A DNA stretch of 5,760 bases, taken from the NCBI GenBank assembly GCA_913057885.1, contig CAJXOI010000061.1, positions 1 to 5,760 of the forward strand. The letters are read 5' to 3'. Below are positions 5,346 through 5,760 of the stretch, in pieces. This DNA is from an uncultured Micavibrio sp. (GTDB lineage Bacteria; Pseudomonadota; Alphaproteobacteria; Micavibrionales; UBA1664). Every line of letters starts with the position of its first letter. The stretch's first letter is position 1. Below the pieces are notes generated by a model. That model was not told the origin of the DNA and ran no database searches. It was given only the letters and a program-made list of their open reading frames with translations. The position numbers were made by a program, and so were the translations under genes.

Positions 5346-5760
5346 GTGAGTTTATTTCTCTCAACAACCATCAATCGCGTTGATAAAAAGGGGCGTGTTT
5401 CAGTTCCTGCACCCTTTCGTACGGCCTTATCTGTCGAGACATTCCAGGGGGTTGTATTGTTTCAATCGTACACTCAACAAGCGATCGAAGGTGTTGGTAT
5501 GTCTGCTTTACAAGATTTGAGTAACCGTATTGACACGCATTTCGACTTATTTTCCGACACGCATGATGATATGGCGACAATTTTATTCGGGGAGTCCTTG
5601 CAATGTGCTTTTGATGGCGACGGTCGCATCACATTGCCGCAAAAACTATGTGATTTTGCTGGTATCACAGACCAGGTTGCGTTCGTAGGTCTTGGGCGGA
5701 AATTTCAATTATGGTCACCGGAAAAACTAGAAATTAGAAAACGGTCTGCACGTCAATCCG
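5346..5760 (+). CDS. mraZ: Transcriptional regulator MraZ, truncated by the right edge
   Basis: MraZ is a ring-forming DNA-binding protein with two AbrB/SpoVT-like swapped-hairpin domains that controls dcw transcription and is usually the first gene of that cluster. The 138 codons visible include the first domain, starting SLFLSTTINRVDKKGRVSVP (2-21), with DKKGRVSVPAPFR as its signature. The second carries CAFDGDGRITLPQKLCDFAGI (near 89-109) and then VAFVGLGRKFQLWSPE. The family is usually 140-160 residues, so little is missing. The GTG at 5346 is chosen because it starts exactly at the conserved N-terminus and an in-frame TAG at 5328 leaves no upstream alternative. Its ribosome site is weak (GTGGA about 11 nt upstream). 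Genes after it (rsmH, ftsL and others) would be expected but lie outside. Confidence 0.96.
   Translation, partial: MSLFLSTTINRVDKKGRVSVPAPFRTALSVETFQGVVLFQSYTQQAIEGVGMSALQDLSNRIDTHFDLFSDTHDDMATILFGESLQCAFDGDGRITLPQKLCDFAGITDQVAFVGLGRKFQLWSPEKLEIRKRSARQS

Noticed and set aside
5371..5668. Minus-strand frames of 64-69 codons opposite mraZ
   Set aside because: They are shadows of the clear mraZ frame and lack start signals.

Overview
The window looks like a moderate-GC alphaproteobacterium. The evidence is the protein style of MurC, MurG, FtsW and MraZ, the grouping of an AmpD-like amidase, rnpB and mraZ (from memory, a recurring alphaproteobacterial neighbourhood, not checked here), and a dispersed-type GC-rich palindromic repeat of the GTCATCCCCGC...GCGGGGATCCAG kind known from many alphaproteobacterial genomes. 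Genus cannot be read from this sequence.

Layout. Left block, minus strand, 1-2813: ftsW, murG and the first 183 codons of murC, packed with gaps of 1 and 4 nt as one operon that runs off the left edge. A divergent intergenic region (2814-2935) holds facing promoter candidates and an 84-nt palindromic repeat. Centre, plus strand: a cytoplasmic AmpD-like amidase (2936-3445), then the RNase P RNA gene rnpB (3457-3840). Next comes a small convergent membrane-protein gene on the minus strand (3847-4080) with its own good promoter. An AT-rich stretch follows, then a response regulator (4342-5127) with an unrecognised N-terminal domain and a strong intrinsic terminator. Right end, plus strand: a regulated leader and mraZ (5346 to the edge), normally the first gene of the division and cell wall (dcw) cluster.

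How it fits together. FtsW (septal glycan polymerase), MurG (lipid II synthesis), MurC (first amino acid of the stem peptide) and the amidase (removal or recycling of the stem peptide) all act on peptidoglycan, and MraZ is the transcriptional regulator of dcw genes. In the common dcw order mraZ lies upstream of ftsW-murG-murC on the same strand. Here ftsW-murG-murC point away from mraZ, so the cluster is split or inverted, with the repeat exactly at the junction next to ftsW.

Most interesting points: a roughly 21-bp imperfect stem-loop in the mraZ leader immediately downstream of a three-copy MraZ-type operator; the repeat that appears to supply the ftsW -35 box, the amidase leader and a spurious N-terminal extension of the ftsW reading frame; and the receiver protein with an unknown N-terminal domain inserted between rnpB and mraZ. 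No CRISPR array, transposase or tRNA was seen.
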